The notes below the pieces were generated by a model. It searched no databases. It was given only the letters and a program-made list of their open reading frames with translations, and was not told the origin of the DNA. Positions 14,370-22,720 of a DNA stretch of 32,762 nt are shown one piece after another. Where the stretch lies: contig CAMWRO010000003.1 in NCBI GenBank assembly GCA_947176615.1, positions 1 to 32,762 on the forward strand. Reading direction: 5' to 3'. Within the stretch, counting starts at the first letter, position 1. Every line of letters starts with the position of its first letter. The translations under genes and the position numbers were made by a program. The DNA is from an uncultured Porphyromonadaceae bacterium. Lineage in GTDB: Bacteria; Bacteroidota; Bacteroidia; Bacteroidales; Muribaculaceae.

Positions 14370-15023
14370 ATGGAAATAATAAATTTTGACAGCACCCCCT
14401 CTCTCGTCAGCCAGTATATGAGCGAGTTGCGTGACATAAACGTGCAGAAAGACATGCTCCGTTTCCGCCGCAACCTTGAACGCATCGGTGAAATCATGGC
14501 CTATGAAATATCCAAGCGCATGACCTACCGCGTTGATGACATCATAACCCCCCTCGAAACCGCCGGCTGCCACGTTCTTGACGAGAAAGTAGTGCTTGCC
14601 ACAATTTTCCGCGCCGGAATACCTTTCCACAAAGGATTTCTCGACTATTTCGACCATGCCGAAAACGCATTTGTATCGGCCTACCGCAAGTATAAGGAAA
14701 AAGAAAACTTTGACGTGTTCATCGAATACATCGCCTCGCCGCGGCTCGACGGAAAGACTCTCATTATCGCCGACCCGATGCTTGCGACCGGCGCGTCTAT
14801 GGAACTGAGCTACCGCGCGCTCCTGACCAAGGGGGAACCGGCCCACATCCACGTCGCATCGGTCATCGCCTCGCAAGTGGCCATCGACTACATCAAGTCC
14901 ACTTTCCCCGAAAACAAAACCACCGTATGGGTCGGCGCGATTGACAACGAAATCAACGCCCACTCCTACATCGTCCCGGGTCTCGGCGACGCCGGCGACC
15001 TCGCCTACGGAATCAAAGAATAA
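14370..15023 (+). CDS. upp: Uracil phosphoribosyltransferase
   Basis: This 217-residue enzyme should form UMP from uracil and PRPP (EC 2.4.2.9). The PRPP-binding loop is IIADPMLATGASM. The uracil-binding C-terminal segment PGLGDAGDLAYG is complete, and RAGIPFHKGFLDYF matches the dimer/active-site region. Length is standard. It is the last gene of the EEP-kinase-upp run; a 38-bp inverted repeat with 7-bp periodicity begins immediately after the stop, between it and the converging LytTR gene. Confidence 0.95.
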   Translation: MEIINFDSTPSLVSQYMSELRDINVQKDMLRFRRNLERIGEIMAYEISKRMTYRVDDIITPLETAGCHVLDEKVVLATIFRAGIPFHKGFLDYFDHAENAFVSAYRKYKEKENFDVFIEYIASPRLDGKTLIIADPMLATGASMELSYRALLTKGEPAHIHVASVIASQVAIDYIKSTFPENKTTVWVGAIDNEINAHSYIVPGLGDAGDLAYGIKE

Positions 15024-15026
15024 GAA

Positions 15027-15167
15027 ATATTAAGTCAGAAGTCAGAGTTATGAGTTATGAAGTATATGCCGGGGCAACCCTTTACTTCATCACTCATAAC
15101 TCTGACTTCTGACTTAATATAACTCTGACCTAAACCTCGTAACTCATAACTCTGACCTATAACTTCA
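15027..15167. repeat. Heptad hairpin (AAGTCAG/AGTTATG-type) between convergent genes
   Basis: Arms 15027-15064 and 15083-15120 are complementary at 37 of 38 positions around an 18-nt loop. The left arm is AAGTCAG twice then AGTTATG twice, exactly in 7-bp register from 15032. The right arm shows ACTCATA, ACTCTGA, CTTCTGA. A further set of units (CGTAACT, CATAACT, CTGACCT, ATAACTT) continues to the stop codon of the LytTR gene at 15165. It probably acts as a bidirectional 3'-end hairpin. Confidence 0.85.
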
Positions 15168-15923
15168 ATCAGTGTTGTCGTCGAGGCGGGGGAGGATGGA
15201 GCGGGCGGTGACGTAGTCAGAGAAAGCCTGCTTGTAGGACTCGGAGACGGGGATATAGGTCTTGCCGAAGACGATGCGGTTGCGCTCGATGACTTTTATC
15301 TTGCCGGTGTTGACTATAAACGAGCGGTGAACGCGCATGAAACGGTCGGCGGGGAGACTGCGCTCAAGGGTTTTCATGCTCATCAGGGTCATGATGCAGC
15401 GGTCGTTGTCGGTAGTGTAGATCTTGACATAATCTTTCAGCCCCTCGATATAAAGGATGTCGTTGACAGGAATCTGCACGAGCTTATACTCGCTCTTGAC
15501 TATAATGTAGTCATTGCTTGACGAGCTGCCGCTATTGGCCGCGGAACCGCTGCGGGCCATTTCGACCCATTGCAGGGCGCGGTTGGCGGCAGCAAGGAAT
15601 TCCTCATAGCTGACCGGTTTCAGCAGGTAGTCGAGGGCGTTGACGCGGAACCCCTCGACAGCGTAGTTGTCAAAGGCGGTCGTGAAGACGATGCGGGTCG
15701 ACGGAGGGATGATGCGGGCAAACTCGATGCCGTTGAGCTGCGGCATCTGAATGTCGAGAAACACCACGTCGGCACCGCCGTCGAGTATCAGCTGGATAGC
15801 GTCGCGCGGGGAAGAAAACTCGCCGACGAGGGTCATGAACGGAGTTTTTTCAATATAGGAGGCAATCAGGCCCGATGCAAGGGGCTCGTCATCAATGACG
15901 CAGCTGCGTAGTGTAGTTGTCAT
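15165..15923 (-). CDS. LytTR-family response regulator
   Basis: The 252-residue protein joins an N-terminal receiver domain to a C-terminal LytTR DNA-binding domain. The acidic pocket is VIDDEP, the phosphorylation site is Asp57 in VVFLDIQMPQLNG, the conserved Thr is in IVFTTAF and the Lys is in YLLKPV. The LytTR domain shows DYVKIYT, LPADRFMRVHRSFIVN and VIERNRIVFGKTYIPVSESYK. It overlaps the sensor gene start-to-stop by four bases (15920-15923), forming a standard LytS/LytR operon. Its targets are not visible in this window. Its TGA lies inside the heptad repeat at 15027-15167. Confidence 0.95.
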   Translation of the reverse strand: MTTTLRSCVIDDEPLASGLIASYIEKTPFMTLVGEFSSPRDAIQLILDGGADVVFLDIQMPQLNGIEFARIIPPSTRIVFTTAFDNYAVEGFRVNALDYLLKPVSYEEFLAAANRALQWVEMARSGSAANSGSSSSNDYIIVKSEYKLVQIPVNDILYIEGLKDYVKIYTTDNDRCIMTLMSMKTLERSLPADRFMRVHRSFIVNTGKIKVIERNRIVFGKTYIPVSESYKQAFSDYVTARSILPRLDDNTD

Positions 15924-16996
15924 GCGGGGAGAATGTGATTTAAGTTAATTGTTAATTCAGTATTGTAACGGTTGCCGTCAAGGCCGGAGGCAAATGACGC
16001 GTCGTTGCCGTAAATCAGAGCGAGGCGGCGGCGCAGATTCTGCTCGCCTATCCCCTGCTTGCCCGGCTGTGACGCGGTATCGGGCGCGACTGAATTGGAT
16101 GTCACACAGGTTATGCGCCCCTCGGCGGCGGTTATCTTGATGTCGATGGTATCGGCGGGATTGCCGGTGTTGCCGTGCTTGAACACGTTCTCAATCACCG
16201 TGATAAACAGCAACGGGGCAATCAGGCTGTCGGCACAAGGCCCTGCATCAAGGGTCACGTTCATTTTCAATCCGGGATTAAGCCGCAACCGCATCAGTTT
16301 CACATAATTGTCGACAAATTCCAGTTCCTGCTTGACCGTCACCGCCCCGGGACTCTCGTAAAGGACGTAGCGCAACAGGCGGCTTAGCTCGTGAACGGCG
16401 TTCTGTGCCTTGGCGGGAGAGATGGCGATGAGGGCGTAGATGCTGTTGAGGGTGTTGAACAGGAAATGGGGGTTGAGCTGGCTTTTGAGGTTTTTCAGTT
16501 CCTCCTCGCGATGGGAGGCCACAAGCTCGCGGCTGCGGCGCTCAAGATTGAGCCACCGGTCACCCATGCGCAGTGCCACGCTCAGCCCTATCGTCAGAAT
16601 GAGCATCACGAAGTCCCTCAGAAGCAATGACGCGGCCCGGGCAAGAATCTGCCACTCGGTGGGGTCGGGGCCTTTGCGGTGGCGGGGGTGGAAACCGTTG
16701 CTGACCATGCGCCAGCCAATATAGGTCACTGTCAACACGACAGCCGTCAGGATGAGATTATAGATGACAAATTTCCAGACTGACCGGCGGCTCGTCAGCG
16801 ACCGCTCGATAATAAAATAATAGTTGATATAGAAAACAGCGATAAATATCAATCCCTTTATATACATCCACGGACTCATTCCCCGCCACGGCGATGCGAG
16901 TGTCGACAACACCTCGGGAAGAATAAACAGGATGCATATGAACAGCAGATGGGTCAGAAACGTGTTGACCCGCTTTTTATGACCGATATCACTCAT
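15920..16996 (-). CDS. LytS-type sensor histidine kinase
   Basis: I chose ATG at 16996 (MSDIGHKKRVN); a GTG twelve bases upstream is the alternative. The 358-residue protein has four N-terminal membrane helices (for example THLLFICILFILP and IYNLILTAVVLTVTYIGW), a coiled linker (RSRELVASHREEELKNLKSQL), and the His_kinase domain with the phospho-accepting His in NPHFLFNTLNSIYALI. The ATP-binding N-box is ITVIENVFKHG, and the glycine-rich lid lies near GIGEQNLRRRL. It has no large extracellular sensor domain, so the signal is probably perceived within or near the membrane. The pair resembles the simple LytS/LytTR systems common in Bacteroidetes. Confidence 0.93.
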   Translation of the reverse strand: MSDIGHKKRVNTFLTHLLFICILFILPEVLSTLASPWRGMSPWMYIKGLIFIAVFYINYYFIIERSLTSRRSVWKFVIYNLILTAVVLTVTYIGWRMVSNGFHPRHRKGPDPTEWQILARAASLLLRDFVMLILTIGLSVALRMGDRWLNLERRSRELVASHREEELKNLKSQLNPHFLFNTLNSIYALIAISPAKAQNAVHELSRLLRYVLYESPGAVTVKQELEFVDNYVKLMRLRLNPGLKMNVTLDAGPCADSLIAPLLFITVIENVFKHGNTGNPADTIDIKITAAEGRITCVTSNSVAPDTASQPGKQGIGEQNLRRRLALIYGNDASFASGLDGNRYNTELTINLNHILPA

Positions 16997-17090
16997 AACT
17001 ATATACACTTAGGAGAGTCGAAGTTAGCACTTGGCGTGATAATTCACAAATCCTCTCTACCAATCCACATCTTTCCCCGACAATCGCGGG

Positions 17091-18374
17091 TCAATCGCGC
17101 CGGGCGCGGGCCGCAAGCATCCGATGGCCGAGACGGCAGTAAAGACACTTGCGCGTCTCGCAATAGCTGCGGCGCAACTGAATAAGTGCCTGCGAGGCAA
17201 AGGCATCACGGGCCTTCAATCCGGCACGCTCAAACATTGAGATAATCGCATTGCGCTCTGCCGGCAAGTCCTGAAGCATCGACATGGCCCGCTGAACGAG
17301 CTCTTCGTCGCCGCGCGAATGACCGTAGGCAACCATCAGCGGCACGACCACATTGATGACGAGAGACTCGGCCGACCCGCGGCTGAGGCCGCCAAGGGTT
17401 CCGGGGGCCTCGGCCCCGAATGTGTAATGCCGTTCCCAGTAACCCGAGGGGGCTGCCGAGAACATCCTGACAGCCTCGTCAGTGTCAGTCAGGCCTACGA
17501 TGCGGTTCAGCAGACGGAATCCGCCCGCGACCACGGCGGCAAGCATCGCCACGCGGCGGTGGGGGAAATTTCCGGGACGCATGCGCCCCATCTTCCATCC
17601 GAGCGGCTGAAGGGGGCGCAGTCCGAACTTGTGGGCATAAAACTTGTGTTCCTGAACGAGCCTCGCGACATAAGGGTCAGACGCGGGCGCGGTGTCAAGC
17701 AGCTGCCCCTGACCGAACAGCAGGGACTCAAGCGATAGCAGCGAGTCGCTGTGCTTGCGCAGGAAGTGCAGCGGGACGGCTGTTGCGAGACGCTGCATCG
17801 GCTCGCCGTTTATCCCGAACCCGAGGGCGCGGGCGAGAGTGACGTAGCATGTCTGTTCCCAGTCGCCGACGGTGGATTCAAGAATCGCGTTGACACGGTC
17901 GACCTTCTCATAGACGCGCTCATAGGCAAGGGCGGTTATCCAGTCGGTCAGATAGAGCGGGTGGATTGCGGCAAGTTCAGCCGCACACGGCAGGTCGATG
18001 TCGGCACGGTCAACGAGGTCGTGATAGCGGGAATGGAACTCGGGGGCGCATTTCATGACCATCTGCGGGATAATCTGCCCGTCGTGACGCCTGACCTCGG
18101 TGTCGTCGCGGTCGACGACGTGAAGAATCACCGAGTCGTAGGCTCGGTCGCCGTCATGGCCGTGACGGTGCCAGTCGCTTGCCCTGACATGGATTTCGAC
18201 ATCCCCGGCCCACAGGTCACCCCCGATCGAGACCTTGGCGTTGAAAAAGTCAGGTCCCGACCCGGTGTTCAACTGTCCGGGGTCAAGGATAGCGACCTTG
18301 CGACCGTCGACAGTGACCATGTCAGTGTGCAGCAGCAACCGGTGCTGCCACACATATTGCATCAGGCGTTCCAT
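17091..18374 (-). CDS. DUF2851 family protein
   Basis: This 427-residue protein matches the DUF2851 family, widespread in Bacteroidetes and without known function. Recognisable blocks are the N-terminal MERLMQYVWQHRLL, the strongly conserved LDPGQLNTGSGPDFFNAKV and GDVEIHVRASDWHRHGH segments, and a Cys-containing tail (ETRKCLYCRLGHRML) that may bind metal. The His-rich first half resembles a nuclease-like core, but that is only an impression. It begins 25 nt after the ribH stop and probably shares its transcript. Confidence 0.88.
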   Translation of the reverse strand: MERLMQYVWQHRLLLHTDMVTVDGRKVAILDPGQLNTGSGPDFFNAKVSIGGDLWAGDVEIHVRASDWHRHGHDGDRAYDSVILHVVDRDDTEVRRHDGQIIPQMVMKCAPEFHSRYHDLVDRADIDLPCAAELAAIHPLYLTDWITALAYERVYEKVDRVNAILESTVGDWEQTCYVTLARALGFGINGEPMQRLATAVPLHFLRKHSDSLLSLESLLFGQGQLLDTAPASDPYVARLVQEHKFYAHKFGLRPLQPLGWKMGRMRPGNFPHRRVAMLAAVVAGGFRLLNRIVGLTDTDEAVRMFSAAPSGYWERHYTFGAEAPGTLGGLSRGSAESLVINVVVPLMVAYGHSRGDEELVQRAMSMLQDLPAERNAIISMFERAGLKARDAFASQALIQLRRSYCETRKCLYCRLGHRMLAARARRD

Positions 18375-18398
18375 AACGGAGAGAGGATGCCGCCGGGG

Positions 18399-18875
18399 TC
18401 ACACCTCGGTCATGCGGTTGAAAGCAACCATCTTTATGGCAGTCTCGGCAGCCTCGGCACCCTTGTCGCCCATCGGGCCTCCCACGCGGTCTATCGCATC
18501 CTGCTCGGTGTCGACGGTCAGCACGCCGAATATAACCGGGATGTCACACTCGGCGTTGAGATGGGTGATGCCCTGTGTAACACTCTGGCACACATAGTCA
18601 AAATGGGGCGTGCCGCCGCGCACGACGCAGCCGAATACAATCACAGCGTCAAACGACTCGGTTTCAATGAGTTTAGAGGCGGCAAAAGTCAGTTCGACGG
18701 CACCGGGGACATCAAAAAGGGCGATGTCGTCACGGCTCATGCCGTAGTCGGTCAGACATTTAACCGCGCTGTCGCGCAGTTTACGGGTTATGTGGCCGTT
18801 CCATTCGGCGGTTACAATCGCAATCTTGACTTCGTCAAGCTGCGGCAGCGGAGTAGTAGGGACTGATTGAGACAT
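18399..18875 (-). CDS. ribH: 6,7-dimethyl-8-ribityllumazine synthase
   Basis: The 158-residue enzyme makes the riboflavin precursor lumazine from 5-amino-6-ribitylaminouracil and dihydroxybutanone phosphate (EC 2.5.1.78) and normally forms 60-mer or pentameric shells. Visible motifs are AEWNGHIT, FDVPGAVELTFAA, and FGCVVRGGTPHFDYVCQSVTQG with the catalytic His, then FGVLTVDT. I chose ATG at 18875 because the upstream extension to 18974 is repeat sequence. It follows the TPR gene as in other Bacteroidales. No FMN riboswitch was recognised in the short upstream gap. Confidence 0.95.
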   Translation of the reverse strand: MSQSVPTTPLPQLDEVKIAIVTAEWNGHITRKLRDSAVKCLTDYGMSRDDIALFDVPGAVELTFAASKLIETESFDAVIVFGCVVRGGTPHFDYVCQSVTQGITHLNAECDIPVIFGVLTVDTEQDAIDRVGGPMGDKGAEAAETAIKMVAFNRMTEV

Positions 18876-18887
18876 ATTTTTTTTTAT

Positions 18888-18989
18888 AGTGTACAGTGAA
18901 GGGGTAAGATGAATGGTGAACAGTGAATAACGGGGAGGAAACAGGATGAAAGAACTATTATCTTCACTTTTCACCTTTCACTTTATATT
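18888..18989. repeat. Heptad hairpin (GTGAA/TTCAC-type) between the TPR gene and ribH
   Basis: On the plus strand TGAA recurs at 18910, 18917 and 18924, and the complementary TTCAC at 18963, 18970 and 18977, each exactly 7 bp apart. The two arms can pair around an approximately 30-nt loop. On the coding (minus) strand the repeat starts directly after the TPR stop codon and runs nearly to the ribH start. Confidence 0.75.
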
Positions 18990-20006
18990 TTATCTTGGGA
19001 AAACTTTGTGCCACAGGCTGAGGATGTCGAGCGAGCGGCTTTTGGCATTGACGAGAATGTCGACGATGCGGCGGTGTTCCTCTCCGGCGTTAATCTTTGT
19101 GGCCTTGTGGAGCATCGTGTTGAGCAAGTGGACACCCTTGTCACGCATGGCCGGAATCTGCAACATCGACTCGCCGAGGTCAATCGACATCACGAGCTGC
19201 TCGCGGGTGAAATCGGGTGACAGTTTTGTGGAATATTTCAACGCCCGCGAGAAATATTGCACGGCCTCGCGGTGACGGCCCATGTCGGCGAGAGTGCGAC
19301 CTTCGGTCAGCAGCGACTCGATCAGGCGCGAGGTGGCATCGCCGATACCCTCGTTGACCATCTGCAGGTAGGTCGACGTTGCGGCTTGATAATGGGCCAG
19401 CAGCTCGGCTTGTTTCACACGGGAACGGTAGACCGAGGTCGAGGCGTTCAGGGCCATGATGTGGGCGCTGCCATAGCGCTGCGGATTGGTCTTGGCGAGG
19501 CGTTCAAAAATTTTGAGCGACTTTTCAAGCTCGCGCTCAGCCTGCTTGAACTCGTTTCCCCCGGCATGTATATAGGCGATGTCATAGAGCAGCGCGGCAA
19601 GAATTTCAAGAAAAGGCTCGTCCTTGCGGCGCGGCTCCTGAGAGAGAAGATTGAGCGTAGAGGCCGCTGTCGATGTCGCCAAGTCCATCTCGCCGCTCTC
19701 GATATAGAGGGCAGTCAGAATCTGCATCAGCGCGGCATGGATGTTGAGCAGATGTCCGCTCTCGTCACCGGCGCGCATGATGAGCGCGTCAATATCGACA
19801 ATCGACCTTATGGCCCGGGCTGTCTCGCCACGCTCGACCATCTCGACAGCCGTGCGCCGGAAAAAATCATATGCAGTGTTGAAATCGGCCTCGCCGATAG
19901 CATGGCGCACCTGTGCCATCGCGCGTGAACGGCGGAAAATGGCCCTCAGCGGGGCGACATCGGTTGTAACCGACAGGAAAACCGATTCGAGTGATGTAGG
20001 CTTCAT
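18990..20006 (-). CDS. Tetratricopeptide-repeat protein
   Basis: This 338-residue all-helical protein looks like a TPR solenoid. Repeated helix pairs with the usual small and aromatic residues are visible, for example AERELEKSLKIFERLAKTNP and TLADMGRHREAVQYFSRALKYS. No signal peptide or membrane segment is seen, so it is likely a cytosolic scaffold. Its ATG overlaps the PfkB-like gene's stop by four bases, and ribH follows downstream, a neighbourhood seen in Bacteroidales. No enzymatic function can be assigned. Confidence 0.8.
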   Translation of the reverse strand: MKPTSLESVFLSVTTDVAPLRAIFRRSRAMAQVRHAIGEADFNTAYDFFRRTAVEMVERGETARAIRSIVDIDALIMRAGDESGHLLNIHAALMQILTALYIESGEMDLATSTAASTLNLLSQEPRRKDEPFLEILAALLYDIAYIHAGGNEFKQAERELEKSLKIFERLAKTNPQRYGSAHIMALNASTSVYRSRVKQAELLAHYQAATSTYLQMVNEGIGDATSRLIESLLTEGRTLADMGRHREAVQYFSRALKYSTKLSPDFTREQLVMSIDLGESMLQIPAMRDKGVHLLNTMLHKATKINAGEEHRRIVDILVNAKSRSLDILSLWHKVFPR

Positions 20007-20770
20007 GGGCGGGAAAGGGTTGACAATATTGATTTCATGGCATCGACCACGCCCCCGGGGCCGGGAGTGCCGACGGTGATTTTTTCGCGTTCAGGAAATT
20101 TTTCAACCGTGGCCGAGGCTGTGTCAATGTTATAAAACCGGGGAGTATAAAACTCGATGTGGAGCCGGTAGTTATCGGCGGCATCGCGATTGCCGAAAAT
20201 CAGCTGCAGATCGTCGGTCGTGGTGACAATCACATCGGCAAGTTCCATGTTGTCAAGCACCGAGGGCATGACACGGGTTACGCGGGGCACCTGAAATGTC
20301 TCGAAATAGGGAAGATAGACCACGGTGGCCTTGCGGGCGCGGGCGTGTTCAAGGAGGTCGAGCAGGCGCGGGCGCACACGGTCGTTCAGTGAGAAATAGG
20401 AGCCGAAGACAACGACATCGTCAGGCTCGATGCGGGGCCAAACGGTGTCAAACTCCACGTCGGGCTCACGTCCATAACCGACCAAGCGGACCGTCCCGTC
20501 GGGTTGCTCGAAGATGTCGCGCTGCGGCGACCGTCCCTCGGTGAAACGGTCGACTGACCTGACATCCACACCGGCCGAGGCGAGAAAACCGACAATGAGG
20601 TCGCCGACAGGGTCGGCTGCGGCCTCGCCGACCATGACAACGCTGTGGCCTGCTGCGGCGAGCGCGGCAGCTGCCCGGCCGATGCGGTCACACGGCCTGA
20701 CTGTCACGCCGCCGTCATGACCGAAGATGAGGTTCAGCGGCAATTCGCCTATAAATATAATCTTTCCCAT
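20003..20770 (-). CDS. PfkB-like protein, probably catalytically degenerate
   Basis: The 255-residue protein has a PfkB/ribokinase-like layout: an N-terminal strand MGKIIFIGELPLNLIF, a degraded sugar-binding GG region (RIGRAAAALAAAGHSVVMVGEAAADPVGDLI), a central Rossmann-like core and a C-terminal helix. The anion-hole/catalytic motif of the family, GAGD, appears as GPGG (in VGTPGPGGVVDAM), so the catalytic Asp is missing. It is also shorter than the usual 300 or more residues. It could be a pseudo-kinase or a diverged binding protein. It lies between kdsD (18 bp upstream) and the TPR gene (4-bp overlap), so its production is tied to both. Confidence 0.75.
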   Translation of the reverse strand: MGKIIFIGELPLNLIFGHDGGVTVRPCDRIGRAAAALAAAGHSVVMVGEAAADPVGDLIVGFLASAGVDVRSVDRFTEGRSPQRDIFEQPDGTVRLVGYGREPDVEFDTVWPRIEPDDVVVFGSYFSLNDRVRPRLLDLLEHARARKATVVYLPYFETFQVPRVTRVMPSVLDNMELADVIVTTTDDLQLIFGNRDAADNYRLHIEFYTPRFYNIDTASATVEKFPEREKITVGTPGPGGVVDAMKSILSTLSRP

Positions 20771-20788
20771 AGCCTGTGTGCCAGCCGT

Positions 20789-21394
20789 TTACAATTCGTT
20801 GCGCGACTTGTGGCCCAGATAGCCTCCGTGATGCCGCTTGGCATAGTCGGCCACGCTGAAACCGGTCGCAGTCATCACGTTGACAACCAGAATGTCACCG
20901 ATTACGGTCATCATTGTCGTCGAGGTGGTGGGTGTCAGGCCGAGGGGGCACACCTCGGGCGCGCCGCCGGTCCACAAGGTTACGTCGGTAATCCGTGCCA
21001 GCTCGCTGTCGGCGTTACCGGTAATGACTATGAGGGGAATTTGAGGATAAAGATTCTTGGTGAGCGTCACCAAGTCGAGGATTTCGCGTGTCTTGCCCGA
21101 ATTGGAGATAAGGAGCATGACATCATCGGGTTGCAGGACACCCAAATCACCATGCTGGGCCTCGCTCGGATGCAGGTTTACAGCCGGGATGCCGGTCGAC
21201 GAGAAGGTTGTGGCGATATTCATCGCAATCTGTCCGGCCTTGCCCATGCCCGACGTGACGAGTTTGCCTCCACGGCGGTGTACTTGCTCGACAATGAGTC
21301 CGACGGCCTTGTCATAGGCTTCGGAATAGGGAATGTTCAGTATCGCACGACTTTCGGCCTCGACAATCTGACGCATTGACTCTTTAATATCCAT
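20789..21394 (-). CDS. kdsD: D-arabinose-5-phosphate isomerase, SIS domain only
   Basis: The 201-residue protein is a single SIS domain of the KpsF/KdsD type that interconverts ribulose-5-phosphate and arabinose-5-phosphate for Kdo synthesis. Motifs seen are VTSGMGKAGQIAMNIATTFSSTG, PSEAQHGDLG and LLISNSGKTREI. It lacks the C-terminal CBS pair of E. coli KdsD; single-domain A5P isomerases are known in Bacteroides. ATG 21394 sits two bases from a 199-bp palindromic element that probably forms the mRNA leader. The -7 element is at 21622-21629. It heads a run with the PfkB-like and TPR genes. Confidence 0.87.
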   Translation of the reverse strand: MDIKESMRQIVEAESRAILNIPYSEAYDKAVGLIVEQVHRRGGKLVTSGMGKAGQIAMNIATTFSSTGIPAVNLHPSEAQHGDLGVLQPDDVMLLISNSGKTREILDLVTLTKNLYPQIPLIVITGNADSELARITDVTLWTGGAPEVCPLGLTPTTSTTMMTVIGDILVVNVMTATGFSVADYAKRHHGGYLGHKSRNEL

Positions 21395-21396
21395 GC

Positions 21397-21595
21397 TAAG
21401 TAGATGTTCAAATTAAAACGATAATATGTCTACAGTAGATGCGGAGTGGAATCTTGCATATCAACAGCTTGTCCTTTCGGGTCGTTTTGACCTTGTCGTT
21501 CAGTCGCATAGCTCGCTATGCTCCTTCGCTCCGCGTCCAAAACGCCTCCGAAATGACCGCGCTTTTGATATGCATTTAATCTGAACATCTACTTA
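21397..21595. repeat. 199-bp palindromic element, probable kdsD leader
   Basis: The outer ends are inverted repeats (TAAGTAGATGTTCAAATTAA at 21397 and its near-complement ending at 21595; about 20 of 21 positions pair). Inside, a second imperfect pair starts with TGCATATCAA on the left (from about 21456) and ends with TTGATATGCA on the right (to 21574). At the centre GCATAG-CTCG-CTATGC forms a hairpin. About 37 bp of unpaired sequence sits on the left side. The element fills the space between the kdsD start and its predicted promoter. It has no reading frame, so it may be a MITE/REP-like element or a structured leader. Confidence 0.75.
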
Positions 21596-21621
21596 TCTGT
21601 TTTTGTGTTGACTTTATAGTG

Positions 21622-21629
21622 CAAACTTA
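21622..21629 (-). promoter_or_regulatory. -7 element of kdsD
   Basis: The minus strand reads TAAGTTTG, a perfect -7 match in an AT-rich stretch between the WYL gene and the palindromic element. The predicted transcript starts near 21618 and would include the whole palindromic element as leader. No clear -33 was found. Confidence 0.5.
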
Positions 21630-21694
21630 CACAAAAAAAACGACATTCGCGTGACGGCGGATGACATATTTTCGTCCCAAACGCTATGGGAGGG

Positions 21695-22603
21695 TCATTT
21701 TAGCGGCTCGTAGAGGGCGATTGTCTCCTTGAGCGAGGATACTACCATAGCGCGCAACTCGGGAGGAGACATGACCATCACGCGCGGCCCGAGCGACAAT
21801 ATCTCCTGAACGAAGTCGGGGGTCAGGCGCAGGCGGTAGTGAAACACCGAGTAGGAATCATGGACCATCTCCTGCTGGGAATGGTGGAGCGGTAGGGCGC
21901 GGAGGTATTTGGCCTGACGGGAATCTACCTTCAGGGCCACCTCCTTGGTGTCGCCGTGGGAGAAGACGATGCCGAATGCGTCGCGCACAAACGCGTCGCT
22001 GTCAAAGTCATCGGGAATGGCAAATGTCACGGTGTCAAGCACATTCACGTCGGTCATGCGGTCAAGGGCGTAGGTCTTTATCTTGTCCTCCCTGACATTG
22101 CGTCCCGTGACATACCACCGCTGACGGAAGATTTTAAGGAAATAAGGCTCGACCGTCACGCCGGGCGACGGGTTGACGCGGGTATAGGGGTGATAGGTGA
22201 ACGAGACAGGATGATATTCCTTCAATGCCCCGATGACGGCACTGAGGTGCATTCGTGCCGAAGGAACATCTTCGAGGAAAATGCGGTCAGAAACCTCCCC
22301 TACGCTCGACAGGACGTTGCTCATTGCGGCCGAGTTGAGCAGCCAGTCGGTGACACTCTCGCTGTAGCTGTCACTCTCCGAGTCGATATAATACTCAAAT
22401 GTCGAGGGGTTGCACTCGATATTGATTTTAAAAAGCTCCTCGATAGCGTTGCGATAATTGTAGAATGTGCGGCGCGGCATCGGCTCGCCGTCGCTGATGG
22501 GCGACTGCACCCACAGGCGGTTGAGCCTCTCGCGGGTAATCGCCCCGTGACGCTTGATTGTGTCAATCAGCCAGATGTATCGGTTCAGAAGGTTCTTGGA
22601 CAT
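21695..22603 (-). CDS. WYL-domain transcriptional regulator (first copy)
   Basis: The 302-residue protein has an N-terminal winged-helix region (residues 1-75; RERLNRLW, PRRTFYNYRNAIEELF), a WYL domain in the middle (VSFTYHPYTRV, VEPYFLKIFRQRWYVTGRN, TYALDRMTDV) and a C-terminal WCX-like extension (LPLHHSQQEMVHDSY). WYL domains sense ligands, probably nucleic acids or nucleotides, and many such regulators control stress, DNA-repair or defence genes. It is clearly paralogous to the WYL gene at 26470, sharing FRQRWYVT, ALDRMTDV/ALERMTDV and HHSQ blocks. It is transcribed alone from a -7 element at 22669-22676. Confidence 0.9.
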   Translation of the reverse strand: MSKNLLNRYIWLIDTIKRHGAITRERLNRLWVQSPISDGEPMPRRTFYNYRNAIEELFKINIECNPSTFEYYIDSESDSYSESVTDWLLNSAAMSNVLSSVGEVSDRIFLEDVPSARMHLSAVIGALKEYHPVSFTYHPYTRVNPSPGVTVEPYFLKIFRQRWYVTGRNVREDKIKTYALDRMTDVNVLDTVTFAIPDDFDSDAFVRDAFGIVFSHGDTKEVALKVDSRQAKYLRALPLHHSQQEMVHDSYSVFHYRLRLTPDFVQEILSLGPRVMVMSPPELRAMVVSSLKETIALYEPLK

Positions 22604-22668
22604 AATTTTTAAATTTACCTCAACTTGAGCAATCTATACGAGACACGGAGTCAGTTCTTTTCAGGTTT

Positions 22669-22701
22669 CAAAGGTAGGTAACACGAGGGCATGAATCATG
22701 C
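22669..22701 (-). promoter_or_regulatory. Promoter and palindrome upstream of the first WYL gene
   Basis: The minus strand reads TACCTTTG at 22669-22676 (perfect -7). Just upstream, GCATGA-A-TCATGC (22689-22701) is a perfect 13-bp palindrome in the -33 region, a possible operator for autoregulation. Confidence 0.5.
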
Positions 22702-22720
22702 AACACTGTGTTAAAGAGGG

